A stretch of 22,101 nt of DNA from DAISJD01 sp036821645 (GTDB lineage: Bacteria; Pseudomonadota; Alphaproteobacteria; ATCC43930; CGMCC-115725). Made by a program: the position numbers and the translations under genes. Position 1 is the stretch's first letter. The number at the start of each line of letters is the position of its first letter. Below, piece after piece: positions 15,066 through 22,101 of this stretch. The notes under the pieces are model-generated. The model worked only from the letters and a program-made list of their open reading frames with translations, was not told the DNA's origin and searched no databases. The stretch is taken from NCBI GenBank assembly GCA_036821645.1, contig DAISJD010000041.1, positions 1 to 22,101 on the forward strand. Direction: 5' to 3'.

Positions 15066-15887
15066 ATGCCGAGATTTTCAGCGTTGCGTTCTTTCCTGGC
15101 ACTGCCGTTTGTCCTTTTGACCGCCTGTTCGCCCGGCACTCCGTCTCTCGATCAGGGTTTGGCCGTCCATCAGTCCGTGATCGTCGCCGGGACTCAGGGC
15201 GAGGCGAGCGAGCGGCGTCTTCTGGTCCTCGAAGATGCGCGGCTCACCGAAGAAATGCGCTATTGGATGCTGGAAGGCAGCAAAGATCCGGCCATATTCC
15301 TGGACGCGCCCAATGTGGTGGCCGATGCGGAAATCCGCAAATCCTTCGCCGAAACCGCGGTGCGGCGCGGCCTGCTGCGGTTGGTCGACCGGGACGACCA
15401 TGTTCTGATGGAACGGCGGCTCGATTGCGAATTGGGTGAAATGGACGAAACCCCCCTTGCCCAGGGTATGGGGGAAGTTTGGGCGATCGCCGACGATTGT
15501 TCGACGGGCGATGGGTTTTACGCGGGGCCGATCACCCGATTTTTCACCGTCGCCGACGATAAGATCCAGTGGCAGAGTTTTATCGATCCGAAATCCGGGG
15601 AAAAGGGCGAATTGACCCTGGTCCAGGCCAATCGCTTGCAATGGCACACGATACCGCCGGAACGGGCCGATATGATCGTCGCCTTATCCTGCCATCCCGA
15701 TTTCGACGATCCGGCCTTCAAAACCGCAAAACCCGACGCCCCCTTGCCAGCCAACCTGCCCCTCGTTCTCGACTATATCCGCTATCGCTATGACGGCAAA
15801 GGCGGGTGGATCAAGACGATCCGCACGGAAAAGGGTAGAGAATGGTCAGTCGATCAAGATTTCCCCGACGATCAGCAATTTCCCTGA
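15066..15887 (+). CDS. Putative lipoprotein of unknown function
   Basis: A 273-residue protein with a lipoprotein signal: basic MPRFSALR, hydrophobic core FLALPFVLL and lipobox LTAC with Cys21 as the lipid-bearing residue. ATG 15066 is chosen because it puts this signal at the N-terminus; a frame from 14997 adds 23 residues. The mature part is acidic and soluble with conserved-looking Trp/Cys positions (MRYWMLEGSKDPAIF, ERRLDCELGEM, IADDCSTGDGFYAG, WQSFIDPKSGE). No family is recognised. It lies 87 bases after the glycosyltransferase and ends 10 bases before a convergent gene. Confidence 0.75.
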   Translation: MPRFSALRSFLALPFVLLTACSPGTPSLDQGLAVHQSVIVAGTQGEASERRLLVLEDARLTEEMRYWMLEGSKDPAIFLDAPNVVADAEIRKSFAETAVRRGLLRLVDRDDHVLMERRLDCELGEMDETPLAQGMGEVWAIADDCSTGDGFYAGPITRFFTVADDKIQWQSFIDPKSGEKGELTLVQANRLQWHTIPPERADMIVALSCHPDFDDPAFKTAKPDAPLPANLPLVLDYIRYRYDGKGGWIKTIRTEKGREWSVDQDFPDDQQFP

Positions 15888-15897
15888 CGCCGGCCCC

Positions 15898-16317
15898 TCA
15901 CCGATCTTTCTTACGCCGCTCGAACGGGGTGACGACCGCATTGCCGTCCTGATCCTTGCTGATGAGACGCAGGCCAGGCTGTTGGAGTTGTTGGGGCTGT
16001 GCCGTGCGAAAAACCGCCATAGCAAGCAAGAACCCCCCGCCCCAAAGCAAGAAACCGCTCGCCAACAAGAACCGGACGTCCTCGTCCTTCACCGCAGCGA
16101 TCGCCTGATAGGCCAAGATCGCGCCGAAGAGGGTGCCGAGAGCACCGGCGAGACCAAGGGTACGCCGTTCAGGGGACCAGGCGATACCAGCCTGCTTGCC
16201 GATGCCCCCGTCCTTACCGTGTCCCCCAAATTGGCCAACCAAATAGGCCCCCAAAAACCCGGCGGCCAGAAGAAGGGCAATGATCGACAGAAGGGGGGTC
16301 GGAATGAAATCCAGCAT
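15898..16317 (-). CDS. Hypothetical integral membrane protein
   Basis: A 139-residue protein from ATG 16317, chosen because GGAAAG lies ten bases upstream; an ATG at 16353 adding 12 residues lacks a ribosome site. Three hydrophobic helices are seen near 7-29, 54-76 and 83-104, joined by a Gly-rich loop (GGHGKDGGIG, 31-40) and ending in a charged tail PFERRKKDR. No family is recognised. It is downstream of, and in the same direction as, the small His-tailed membrane protein at 16427-16666, so the two may be co-transcribed. Confidence 0.65.
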   Translation of the reverse strand: MLDFIPTPLLSIIALLLAAGFLGAYLVGQFGGHGKDGGIGKQAGIAWSPERRTLGLAGALGTLFGAILAYQAIAAVKDEDVRFLLASGFLLWGGGFLLAMAVFRTAQPQQLQQPGLRLISKDQDGNAVVTPFERRKKDR

Positions 16318-16426
16318 CGCACGATCGCTTTCCAAAGGTCGGGACCGATCCATCCGGGATCAGTTCATCAAAGCCTATCACCCGGATGCTTGATAAATCC
16401 CTGCCTTTCGGACGGTCTCGACACGA

Positions 16427-16666
16427 TCAAGAGCAGGAAGAATCCCCGTGACCGCCCCCCCAATCACAATGACCCGAACTCTGATGGCTATGGCTGGTGG
16501 TATCGGGCAAAACCGACTGAGGTCCCAACGCATCATCGCCCTCAGGATACCAAGACCGGCGGTTTGCCCGGACCGGCGGATGCACCATGCCTGTCAGCAA
16601 ACCAACCACAAGAAACACACCGATAGGTGCCAGACACACGACCCGTATCCAGAAGACATCATCCAT
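16427..16666 (-). CDS. Small single-pass membrane protein with His/Ser/Cys-rich tail
   Basis: A 79-residue protein with one membrane helix at about 5-28 (WIRVVCLAPIGVFLVVGLLTG). The last 23 residues, TTSHSHQSSGHCDWGGGHG followed by DSSCS, are rich in His, Gly, Ser and Cys (His59, 61, 66, 73; Cys67, 78). Tails of this type occur in small hypothetical membrane proteins of alphaproteobacteria and may bind metal, though this is inference. AAGGGG lies eleven bases before the ATG at 16666. It is the upstream partner of the membrane protein at 15898-16317. Confidence 0.6.
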   Translation of the reverse strand: MDDVFWIRVVCLAPIGVFLVVGLLTGMVHPPVRANRRSWYPEGDDALGPQSVLPDTTSHSHQSSGHCDWGGGHGDSSCS

Positions 16667-16721
16667 CGCGATCGCGCCCCTTTAAATCCCGGATCATCCG
16701 ACGGACCGCTGACCGTCGATT

Positions 16722-16757
16722 AAAAAACCCCGGCACGACGAGCGTACCGGGGTTTTT
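16722..16757 (-). terminator. Rho-independent terminator of typA
   Basis: CCCCGG (16728-16733) pairs with CCGGGG (16747-16752), flanked by A6 and T5, so it reads as a stem with a T run on both strands. It lies 22 bases downstream of the typA stop on the minus strand. Confidence 0.9.
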
Positions 16758-16778
16758 CGCATGCATCAAGCAAGGGTT

Positions 16779-18596
16779 TTAGCTGGCCTCGGCCGAACGG
16801 CTCGCCCGCTTGCGTTCGTTCGGGTCGAGCAGCTTCTTGCGCAAGCGAATGCTTTTCGGCGTCACCTCGACCAACTCGTCATCTTGAATATAGGCGATCG
16901 CCTGTTCCAGATTCATCGCGCGCGGCGGGGTGAGGCGGACGGCCTCGTCCTTCGAGGTCGTGCGGATGTTGGTCAATTGCTTGGCCTTCAACGGGTTGAC
17001 TTCGAGATCATTGTCACGCGTATGTTCGCCGATGATCATGCCTTCGTAAATCGGCACGCCCGGATTGATGAACATCGGACCGCGATCTTCGAGATTCCAC
17101 AAGGCATAAGCGACGGCAACCCCATCGGCATTGGAAATCAATACACCGTTGCGGCGGCCTTCGATGGGGCCCTTATAGGGGGCATAGCCGTGGAAAATCC
17201 GGCTCATCAGACCTGTACCGCGCGTATCGGTCATGAATTCGCCCTGATACCCGATCAAACCCCGCGACGGCCCCAAGAACGTGATCCGCGTCTTGCCGCC
17301 GCCCGATGGGCGCATATCGATCATTTCGGCCTTGCGCAGGCTCATCTTTTCCACGACGACCCCGGCAAATTCCTCATCGACGTCGATTTGAATTTCTTCG
17401 ACGGGTTCAAGGCGTTGACCGTTCTCGCTCTTATAGAGGACGCGCGGACGCGAGATCGATAATTCATACCCTTCGCGGCGCATGGTTTCGATGAGCACGC
17501 CCAATTGCAATTCGCCGCGCCCGGCAACTTCCATCGCGTCCTTTTCGGCCGTTTCGCGGACATGGATCGCGATATTGCCCTCGGCTTCGCGCAGCAACCG
17601 TTCGGCGATCATGCGCGAGGTCACTTTGCTGCCTTCGCGCCCGGCAAGGGGGCTGTCATTGACCGAGAAGGTCATGGCGAGCGTCGGCGGATCGATCGGG
17701 GTCGCATCCAAGGCGACCGTCACTTCCGGGGTGCAGATCGTATCGGCCACCGTGGTTTCGGTAAGCCCCGCCACCGCGATGATGTCGCCTGCGACCGCCA
17801 CATCGACCGGTACCCGTTCCAGGCCGCGGAACGACAGAAGCTTGGTCAGGCGGCCCTGTTCGATGACCGACCCATCCCGGCGCAGGGATTTCACCGGCAT
17901 ATTGAGCCGCGCCGTCCCGGCAATGATCCGACCGGTCAAAACCCGCCCGAGATAGGGATCGGCTTCGAGCGTAGTCGCCAACATGGCAAACGGTTGATCC
18001 GGATCGCCTTCCGGGGGATGCACGTGCTTCACGATCAGTTCAAACAGCGGCGCAAGATCGACGCGCGGCCCGTCCAGGGTTTCGCTGGCCCAGCCATTGC
18101 GCCCCGACGCAAACAGGGTCGGAAAATCCAATTGATCGTCATTGGCGTCGAGGGCGGCGAAGAGATCGAACACCTCGTTATGCACTTCTTGCACACGGGC
18201 ATCGGGGCGATCGACCTTGTTCACGACCACGATCGGCTTCAATCCCTGCTTCAGGGCCTTGCCGACCACGAATTTCGTCTGGGGCATGGGGCCTTCGGCC
18301 GCATCGACCAAAACCACGACGCCGTCGACCATGCTCAAGATCCGTTCCACCTCGCCGCCGAAATCGGCGTGGCCCGGCGTGTCGACGATATTGAGGCGCG
18401 TGTCCTTCCAAACGACGGAGGTACATTTGGCCAAGATCGTGATGCCGCGTTCGCGTTCAAGATCATTGGAGTCCATCGCCCGTTCAGCAACCTGCTGATT
18501 GACGCGAAACGTGCCGCTTTGACGCAACAGCGCGTCAACCAGGGTGGTCTTGCCATGATCGACGTGGGCGATGATGGCGATATTACGGATTTCCAT
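16779..18596 (-). CDS. typA: Ribosome-associated translational GTPase TypA/BipA
   Basis: TypA is an EF-G-like GTPase that binds the ribosome and is needed for ribosome assembly and for growth under stress or cold. The start at 18596 gives MEIRNIAIIAHVDHGKTTLVDALL and 605 residues, matching the family; AGGA sits six bases upstream. A frame from 18620 adds only eight residues. GTPase motifs are complete: G1 AHVDHGKT (10-17), switch I ERGITI, G3 DTPGHADFGGEV, and G4 NKVDRPDAR. The family-specific C-terminal part is present (GRGELQLGVLIETMRREGYELSISRPRV, then RGLIGYQGEFMTDTRGTG). The PfkB gene is 81 bases upstream on the same strand. Confidence 0.97.
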   Translation of the reverse strand: MEIRNIAIIAHVDHGKTTLVDALLRQSGTFRVNQQVAERAMDSNDLERERGITILAKCTSVVWKDTRLNIVDTPGHADFGGEVERILSMVDGVVVLVDAAEGPMPQTKFVVGKALKQGLKPIVVVNKVDRPDARVQEVHNEVFDLFAALDANDDQLDFPTLFASGRNGWASETLDGPRVDLAPLFELIVKHVHPPEGDPDQPFAMLATTLEADPYLGRVLTGRIIAGTARLNMPVKSLRRDGSVIEQGRLTKLLSFRGLERVPVDVAVAGDIIAVAGLTETTVADTICTPEVTVALDATPIDPPTLAMTFSVNDSPLAGREGSKVTSRMIAERLLREAEGNIAIHVRETAEKDAMEVAGRGELQLGVLIETMRREGYELSISRPRVLYKSENGQRLEPVEEIQIDVDEEFAGVVVEKMSLRKAEMIDMRPSGGGKTRITFLGPSRGLIGYQGEFMTDTRGTGLMSRIFHGYAPYKGPIEGRRNGVLISNADGVAVAYALWNLEDRGPMFINPGVPIYEGMIIGEHTRDNDLEVNPLKAKQLTNIRTTSKDEAVRLTPPRAMNLEQAIAYIQDDELVEVTPKSIRLRKKLLDPNERKRASRSAEAS

Positions 18597-18677
18597 AGGA
18601 TGTCCTGATCTGAAGGGCACGAGGGGTGTGCCGTGACCATATATGTCGAAGGGCGGGGCAAGGGGTGGTTTACGGGA

Positions 18678-19655
18678 TTAGAGAAAACTCTTGAGATCGG
18701 CCTCGGGACGGGCCCCGTAATGGCTGATGATCTCGGCGGCGCATAAACTGCCGAGCCTGCCGCATCCGGCAAGATCATAGCCATGGGTGAGACCGTAAAG
18801 GAAACCGGCGGCATAAAGATCGCCCGCCCCGGTCGTGTCCACCACATGGGCGACGGGGGACGCTGCGACCGTGATCACGGCATCGGGGGTCACGACCACG
18901 GAACCTGCCGCCCCGCGCGTAATCGCGGCACAGTCGGTAAGCGGGCGCAACCGGTCGATCGCCGTCTCGAAACTGTCGGTTTCCATCAGGGCCAAAATCT
19001 CGCTTTCGTTGGCGAAGACGAGATCGACGTGATGATCGACCAGGGTCAAGAACGCGTCGCGATGACGATGGACGCAAAAGGCGTCGCTCAAGGACAGGCT
19101 GACCTTGCGCCCAGCCCCATGGGCGATGGCGGCGGCGGTGCGAAAAGCCTCTTGGGCATGGGGCGGATCGAACAAATAACCTTCGAGATAGGTATAGGCC
19201 GCCCGCTCGATCAGACCGGCATCGATGTCGGCACTGCTGAGATTGACGCACGCCCCGAGATAGGTATTCATCGTGCGCTGACCGTCGGGGGTGACGAGAA
19301 TATAGCAGCAGGCGCTGGCCGGGCCGTCGGTCGCAGGCGCCGTCGGGAACACGACGCCCGCCGCCTCGATATCGTGGCGGAAGCTGTTGCCGACCTCGTC
19401 GTTGCGCACCTTGCCGATATACCCGGCCTTGCCGCCCAGAGAGGCGATCCCGGCGATGGTATTGCCCGCCGATCCCCCCGAGACGCGCACCGCCGGTCCC
19501 ATCGCCGCATAAATCGCGCGGGTGCGGGCTTCGTCGATGAGCGCCATACCGCCCTTGGCCATGCTGTGCGTGATCAGAAAATCATCATCGGCATGGGCGA
19601 TGATATCGACGATGGCATTGCCGATGCCGACGACATCGAGGGTGGGGGACGCCAT
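18678..19655 (-). CDS. PfkB-family carbohydrate/adenosine kinase
   Basis: A cytoplasmic ribokinase-fold kinase that phosphorylates a sugar or nucleoside from ATP; adenosine kinase is the usual annotation of such alphaproteobacterial proteins. From ATG 19655 (GGAA eight bases upstream) it has 325 residues; an ATG at 19664 adds three. Signature 1 is in VSGGSAGNTIAGIASLGGKAGYIGKVRNDEVG, and signature 2 is DTTGAGDLYAAGFLYG with catalytic Asp at 279. Substrate-specific residues cannot be read with certainty. It is divergent from the bactofilin and lies upstream of typA. Confidence 0.9.
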   Translation of the reverse strand: MASPTLDVVGIGNAIVDIIAHADDDFLITHSMAKGGMALIDEARTRAIYAAMGPAVRVSGGSAGNTIAGIASLGGKAGYIGKVRNDEVGNSFRHDIEAAGVVFPTAPATDGPASACCYILVTPDGQRTMNTYLGACVNLSSADIDAGLIERAAYTYLEGYLFDPPHAQEAFRTAAAIAHGAGRKVSLSLSDAFCVHRHRDAFLTLVDHHVDLVFANESEILALMETDSFETAIDRLRPLTDCAAITRGAAGSVVVTPDAVITVAASPVAHVVDTTGAGDLYAAGFLYGLTHGYDLAGCGRLGSLCAAEIISHYGARPEADLKSFL

Positions 19656-19920
19656 AATAATCATTCCGGTGGTTGCAAGGATGGGTTTTGCGGCGCAGTA
19701 TAGGGAAATAAGTCAGGATGGCAACCGCCGCCTATGCAGACGACCCTTCCGTTTGCCTTATCCCTAAGTCAGGCATGCCGCCGTTTTTCGCGCGTCGATA
19801 GGGCTTGTCGGCATGGTCCGGGTGCGGGTATGGTTGGGGTCTGCGATCCCGGTGCCGCCTTGCGTGCGTCACGCGATGGGGCATCGGGATCGTTTTCAAA
19901 TGCAAGCGGGGATGAGGACG

Positions 19921-20520
19921 ATGTTTCGTCGTAAGAAGACAGATGTGGAAGACGGCATGGTAGATCAGGCCCTTGCACCAGAAAATCTGGTCGCCCCGGC
20001 CAAACCCCTCAACCGGGGAACGCAGGCACCGCCCAATCCCGCCGCCCGGATCCCGACCATGCCGCCGCGTCAAATTCCGGGCGAGGTCTCCCGCATGCCG
20101 ACGGAATTGCCGCGCCGTCCCATCGACTCCAGCGCCCCGCCGCCTGCCTTTCCCAGTCCGATCACCAAGCAGGATCCCGATATGCGGCAATTGGTCGTGG
20201 GCAAGGAAATTTCGCTTGCCGGTGAAATTACCGCCTGCGATCGCCTGATCGTCGAAGGCAGCGTCGAGGCGAATCTGGCGACGTGTCGCGATCTCATCAT
20301 CACCGATACCGGCCTCGTCAAGGGCGGTGCCACCATCGATACCGCCGAAATCGCGGGTCGCTTCGAAGGCAACCTTACCGCACGCAAGAAATTGGTGATC
20401 CGCGCCACCGGTCGTCTCATCGGCAATGTCCGCTATGGTCAAATCGAAATCGAAGCGGGCGGTCAAGTATCGGGCGATGTGCAAATCATCACCGAAGAAC
20501 CGCCCAAACCCTTGATTTAA
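19921..20520 (+). CDS. Bactofilin (polymer-forming cytoskeletal protein)
   Basis: Bactofilins form filaments under the membrane and guide cell shape, stalks or wall synthesis. The 199-residue protein starts MFRRKKTD at ATG 19921; a frame from 19813 adds 36 residues unlike the family. A Pro-rich disordered N-terminus (about 20-88) precedes the right-handed beta-helix domain at 91-190, with rung repeats such as LIVEGSVEANLATCRDLIITDTGLVKGG and LVIRATGRLIGNVRYGQIEIEAGGQVSGDV. A short tail EEPPKPLI follows. The basic N-terminal MFRRKK could aid membrane attachment. A strong terminator follows 22 bases after the stop. Confidence 0.95.
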   Translation: MFRRKKTDVEDGMVDQALAPENLVAPAKPLNRGTQAPPNPAARIPTMPPRQIPGEVSRMPTELPRRPIDSSAPPPAFPSPITKQDPDMRQLVVGKEISLAGEITACDRLIVEGSVEANLATCRDLIITDTGLVKGGATIDTAEIAGRFEGNLTARKKLVIRATGRLIGNVRYGQIEIEAGGQVSGDVQIITEEPPKPLI

Positions 20521-20542
20521 AATAAATTTTACCGATGAATCC

Positions 20543-20575
20543 GAACCCGATTGCGTGCAATCGGGTTCTTTTTTT
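20543..20575 (+). terminator. Rho-independent terminator of the bactofilin gene
   Basis: GAACCCGATT (20543-20552) pairs with AATCGGGTTC (20559-20568), followed by seven T. Confidence 0.93.
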
Positions 20576-20646
20576 CCCGATGCGCCTGCCCGATCGGACC
20601 GCATAGGCGATCACGAGATCCGCATCGGGAAAAAAAATCGTTGCAT
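20569..20646. repeat. 16-bp perfect inverted repeat overlapping the terminator T run
   Basis: T7-CCCGATGCG (20569-20584) is complementary to CGCATCGGG-A7 (20631-20646) with a 46-base spacer. The left arm starts in the T run of the bactofilin terminator. Confidence 0.65.
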
Positions 20647-20928
20647 GATCTGCAAATATCAGTTGTCTTGGCGGCGAATTTGTCAAAAATTGCCCCCTAT
20701 CGGTGCGGCGGGCCTGCCAACCGACACCGCATTCCCCCCAATCGACCCCAGCACCTTTTTTCAAACGGGTTGCCGCAGCATCCGGTTTGAAATCTTGATC
20801 CGCCTCGCTCGTCCGATCCTTGCGGCGACTGAGACTTCCCCCCTCGTGATCTAGGGCGTTTTTGCGGCCATCTCTACGGGGTGCCGCTCTGAGCGCGCTA
20901 GGGTTTTTGGTTTTCGATTCTGCGATTC
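20647..20928. other. Intergenic region before the small lipoprotein gene
   Basis: No supported gene. Frames on both strands here (about 80-100 residues) show no family pattern, no ribosome site and no signal, and read as chance frames. The region presumably contains the promoter of the lipoprotein gene at 20929, but no box is clear. Confidence 0.5.
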
Positions 20929-21360
20929 ATGCGTACCGTCCTAAAACAGATCGCCCCGGTTGCCCGCGTTTTTACCCTGTCCGTGTGGCTTGCCGCCTGC
21001 GCCACCGAGACGGCCATCCCGACGGAGACCCGGTCCGTGGCGGCCCTGCCGCCGCCGCCGCAACGGGCGGCACCGGCCCCGACCCGCCCGTTTCTGAGCG
21101 TGGCGCAATTGCTATCCTTGAAGGATCTGACCGCCGAGATGGTGTTGGCGCGCCTCGGCAAACCCGATTCGGTGCACAGCGAACCGCCCGCAGAAATCTG
21201 GATCTATCGCAACGAGACATGCGTGTTGGATATTTTCATGTTTGCCGACAGCCCCGCCGGTCTCAAAGTCCTGCACACGGTGACGCACAACCGTCAGGCC
21301 CCGGTCAAAACGGAAAAAAACACCTGCTCGCCCTTTACGCCCGCCACCAAGAGCCTGTGA
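20929..21360 (+). CDS. Small putative lipoprotein, conserved alphaproteobacterial type
   Basis: A 143-residue protein with an N-terminal lipoprotein signal: MRTVLKQIAPVARVF, hydrophobic stretch and lipobox LAAC with Cys24. A Pro/Ala linker (about 40-53) leads to a small domain: LLSLKDLTAEMVLARLGKPD, then EPPAEIWIYRNETCVLDIFMF. From memory this pattern (short helix, G-x-P, WxY, C-V-L-D) recurs in unnamed alphaproteobacterial lipoproteins and resembles the SmpA/OmlA fold, which takes part in outer-membrane assembly; the resemblance is weak. It converges on nth with only a five-base gap. Confidence 0.75.
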   Translation: MRTVLKQIAPVARVFTLSVWLAACATETAIPTETRSVAALPPPPQRAAPAPTRPFLSVAQLLSLKDLTAEMVLARLGKPDSVHSEPPAEIWIYRNETCVLDIFMFADSPAGLKVLHTVTHNRQAPVKTEKNTCSPFTPATKSL

Positions 21361-21365
21361 GCCCG

Positions 21366-22034
21366 TTATCCGGTTTTTTCGGGATAGCAACATAAATCCG
21401 CCAAGACGCAGGCGGCACAATCCGGTTTGCGGGCCTTGCACGTATAACGCCCGTGCAGGATCAACCAATGATGCGCCGCCCCTTTCCAACGGTCCGGCAC
21501 GACCCGCAACAATTCATCCTCGACCGCCCGCACGGTTTTGCCGGGGGCAAGGCCGGTGCGGTTGCCGACCCGGAAAATATGGGTATCGACTGCGATCGTG
21601 GGCTCGCCGAACGCCTCGTTCAAGACGACATTCGCGGTCTTGCGCCCAACCCCCGGCAGGGCCTCCAACGCCGCGCGATCCTGCGGCACCACCCCGCCAT
21701 ATTGGTCGAGCAGGATTTGCGACAAGGCCAGAATATTGCGCGCCTTGGTATTGAACAGGCCGATCGTCTTGATGTAATCGCGAATCCGCTCTTCGCCCAA
21801 GGCGACCATGGCCGCAGGGGTGTCGGCCGCCGCGAACAGGCCGCGCGTCGCCTTGTTCACGCTGACATCGGTCGCCTGGGCCGACAGGGCAACCGCGACC
21901 AGCAGGGTATAGGGACTGCTATACTCCAATTCCGTGCGGGGCGCGGGCATGCGCGCCGCAAGCCTTGTGAACAGCGTCTCGACCGCCGCCGTATCGAGGT
22001 GCGGCCCCTGGTCCGCCGCCGGATCCGCCTTCAT
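21366..22034 (-). CDS. nth: Endonuclease III (base excision repair DNA glycosylase/AP lyase)
   Basis: Nth removes oxidised pyrimidines and cuts the DNA strand by beta-elimination. The 222-residue protein has the helix-hairpin-helix LEALPGVGRKTANVVLNEAFG with catalytic Lys132, catalytic Asp150 in VDTHIFRV, and a complete [4Fe-4S] motif Cys199-x6-Cys206-x2-Cys209-x5-Cys215. The ATG at 22034 overlaps the stop of an upstream frame in an ATGA arrangement. The N-terminal 14 residues are a variable extension usual for alphaproteobacterial Nth. Confidence 0.97.
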   Translation of the reverse strand: MKADPAADQGPHLDTAAVETLFTRLAARMPAPRTELEYSSPYTLLVAVALSAQATDVSVNKATRGLFAAADTPAAMVALGEERIRDYIKTIGLFNTKARNILALSQILLDQYGGVVPQDRAALEALPGVGRKTANVVLNEAFGEPTIAVDTHIFRVGNRTGLAPGKTVRAVEDELLRVVPDRWKGAAHHWLILHGRYTCKARKPDCAACVLADLCCYPEKTG

Positions 22035-22101
22035 CGTGTCGCACCATAACGTTTCAAGCGATCGCCGAACCCGACATCGTCCCCAACCGCAAACCGCACC
22101 C
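22031..22101 (-). CDS. C-terminal end of an upstream gene, partial
   Basis: Only 22 residues are visible, VRFAVGDDVGFGDRLKRYG then ATR, ending in a TGA that overlaps the nth ATG by four bases. The codons look like coding sequence and the overlap is typical of an operon. The function cannot be told from so short a piece. Confidence 0.4.
   Translation of the reverse strand, partial: VRFAVGDDVGFGDRLKRYGATR

Noticed and set aside
15790..16626. Plus-strand frame of 278 residues across the two minus-strand membrane genes
   Set aside because: It would overlap the lipoprotein gene in another frame, is Lys/Pro/Gln-rich without motifs, and the minus-strand frames have proper membrane helices.
17505..18608. 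Long plus-strand frame of 367 residues opposite typA
   Set aside because: It is the mirror of a full-length conserved GTPase, lacks any family pattern and is rich in Arg, His and Gly, as antisense frames in GC-rich genes are.
18783..19703. Plus-strand frame of 306 residues opposite the PfkB kinase
   Set aside because: The minus-strand gene has complete kinase motifs; this frame is low-complexity Gly/Arg/Asp and has no ribosome site.
19732..20604. Minus-strand frame of 290 residues opposite the bactofilin
   Set aside because: Antisense of the repetitive beta-helix gene; the repeats explain its openness.
20551..20854. Small frames of 79-99 residues after the bactofilin terminator
   Set aside because: They start inside the terminator hairpin, have no ribosome site and no recognisable pattern.

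Overview
The window looks like chromosomal DNA of a free-living alphaproteobacterium, probably in or near the Rhodospirillales. This rests on family knowledge and layout: a compact hisB-hisH-(GNAT)-hisA-hisF-hisE run with a separate hisE and a HIT gene behind it, a large GlnD, a bactofilin, TypA/BipA, a PfkB adenosine-kinase-like protein and Nth. Genes are GC-rich (roughly 60%) and many intergenic gaps are strongly AT-rich. The genus cannot be named from the sequence. No tRNA, rRNA, CRISPR array, transposase or phage gene was found.

Left part (1-5217): the 5' end of an OxlT-like major facilitator transporter leaves the window on the minus strand. It is separated by a very AT-rich gap from the histidine operon on the plus strand. 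That operon makes the middle enzymes of histidine synthesis, carries an unassigned GNAT acetyltransferase between hisH and hisA, and ends with a HIT hydrolase and a strong terminator.

Middle part (5218-9045): an accessory stretch. Two adjacent genes encode two different 2OG-Fe(II) oxygenases. They are followed by a palindrome-rich gap, a 54-residue protein too short for most gene callers, a two-way terminator, an XRE-type regulator on the minus strand, a long gap with repeats, and a membrane protein whose C-terminus is a degenerate 5-residue His/Asn repeat.

Right-middle part (9046-15887), plus strand: glnD (PII uridylyltransferase, nitrogen sensing), then a Tat-exported tyrosinase/polyphenol oxidase with a fungal-type Cys-X-His motif and a six-histidine loop. 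Next come a small protein that appears to resemble the tyrosinase's own C-terminal domain, a GT-A-like glycosyltransferase and a lipoprotein. The tyrosinase and its small neighbour are the most interesting pair in the window.

Right part (15898-22101): two small membrane proteins, typA and a PfkB kinase on the minus strand, a divergent bactofilin, a small lipoprotein on the plus strand, and nth on the minus strand, with the tail of one more gene at the edge.
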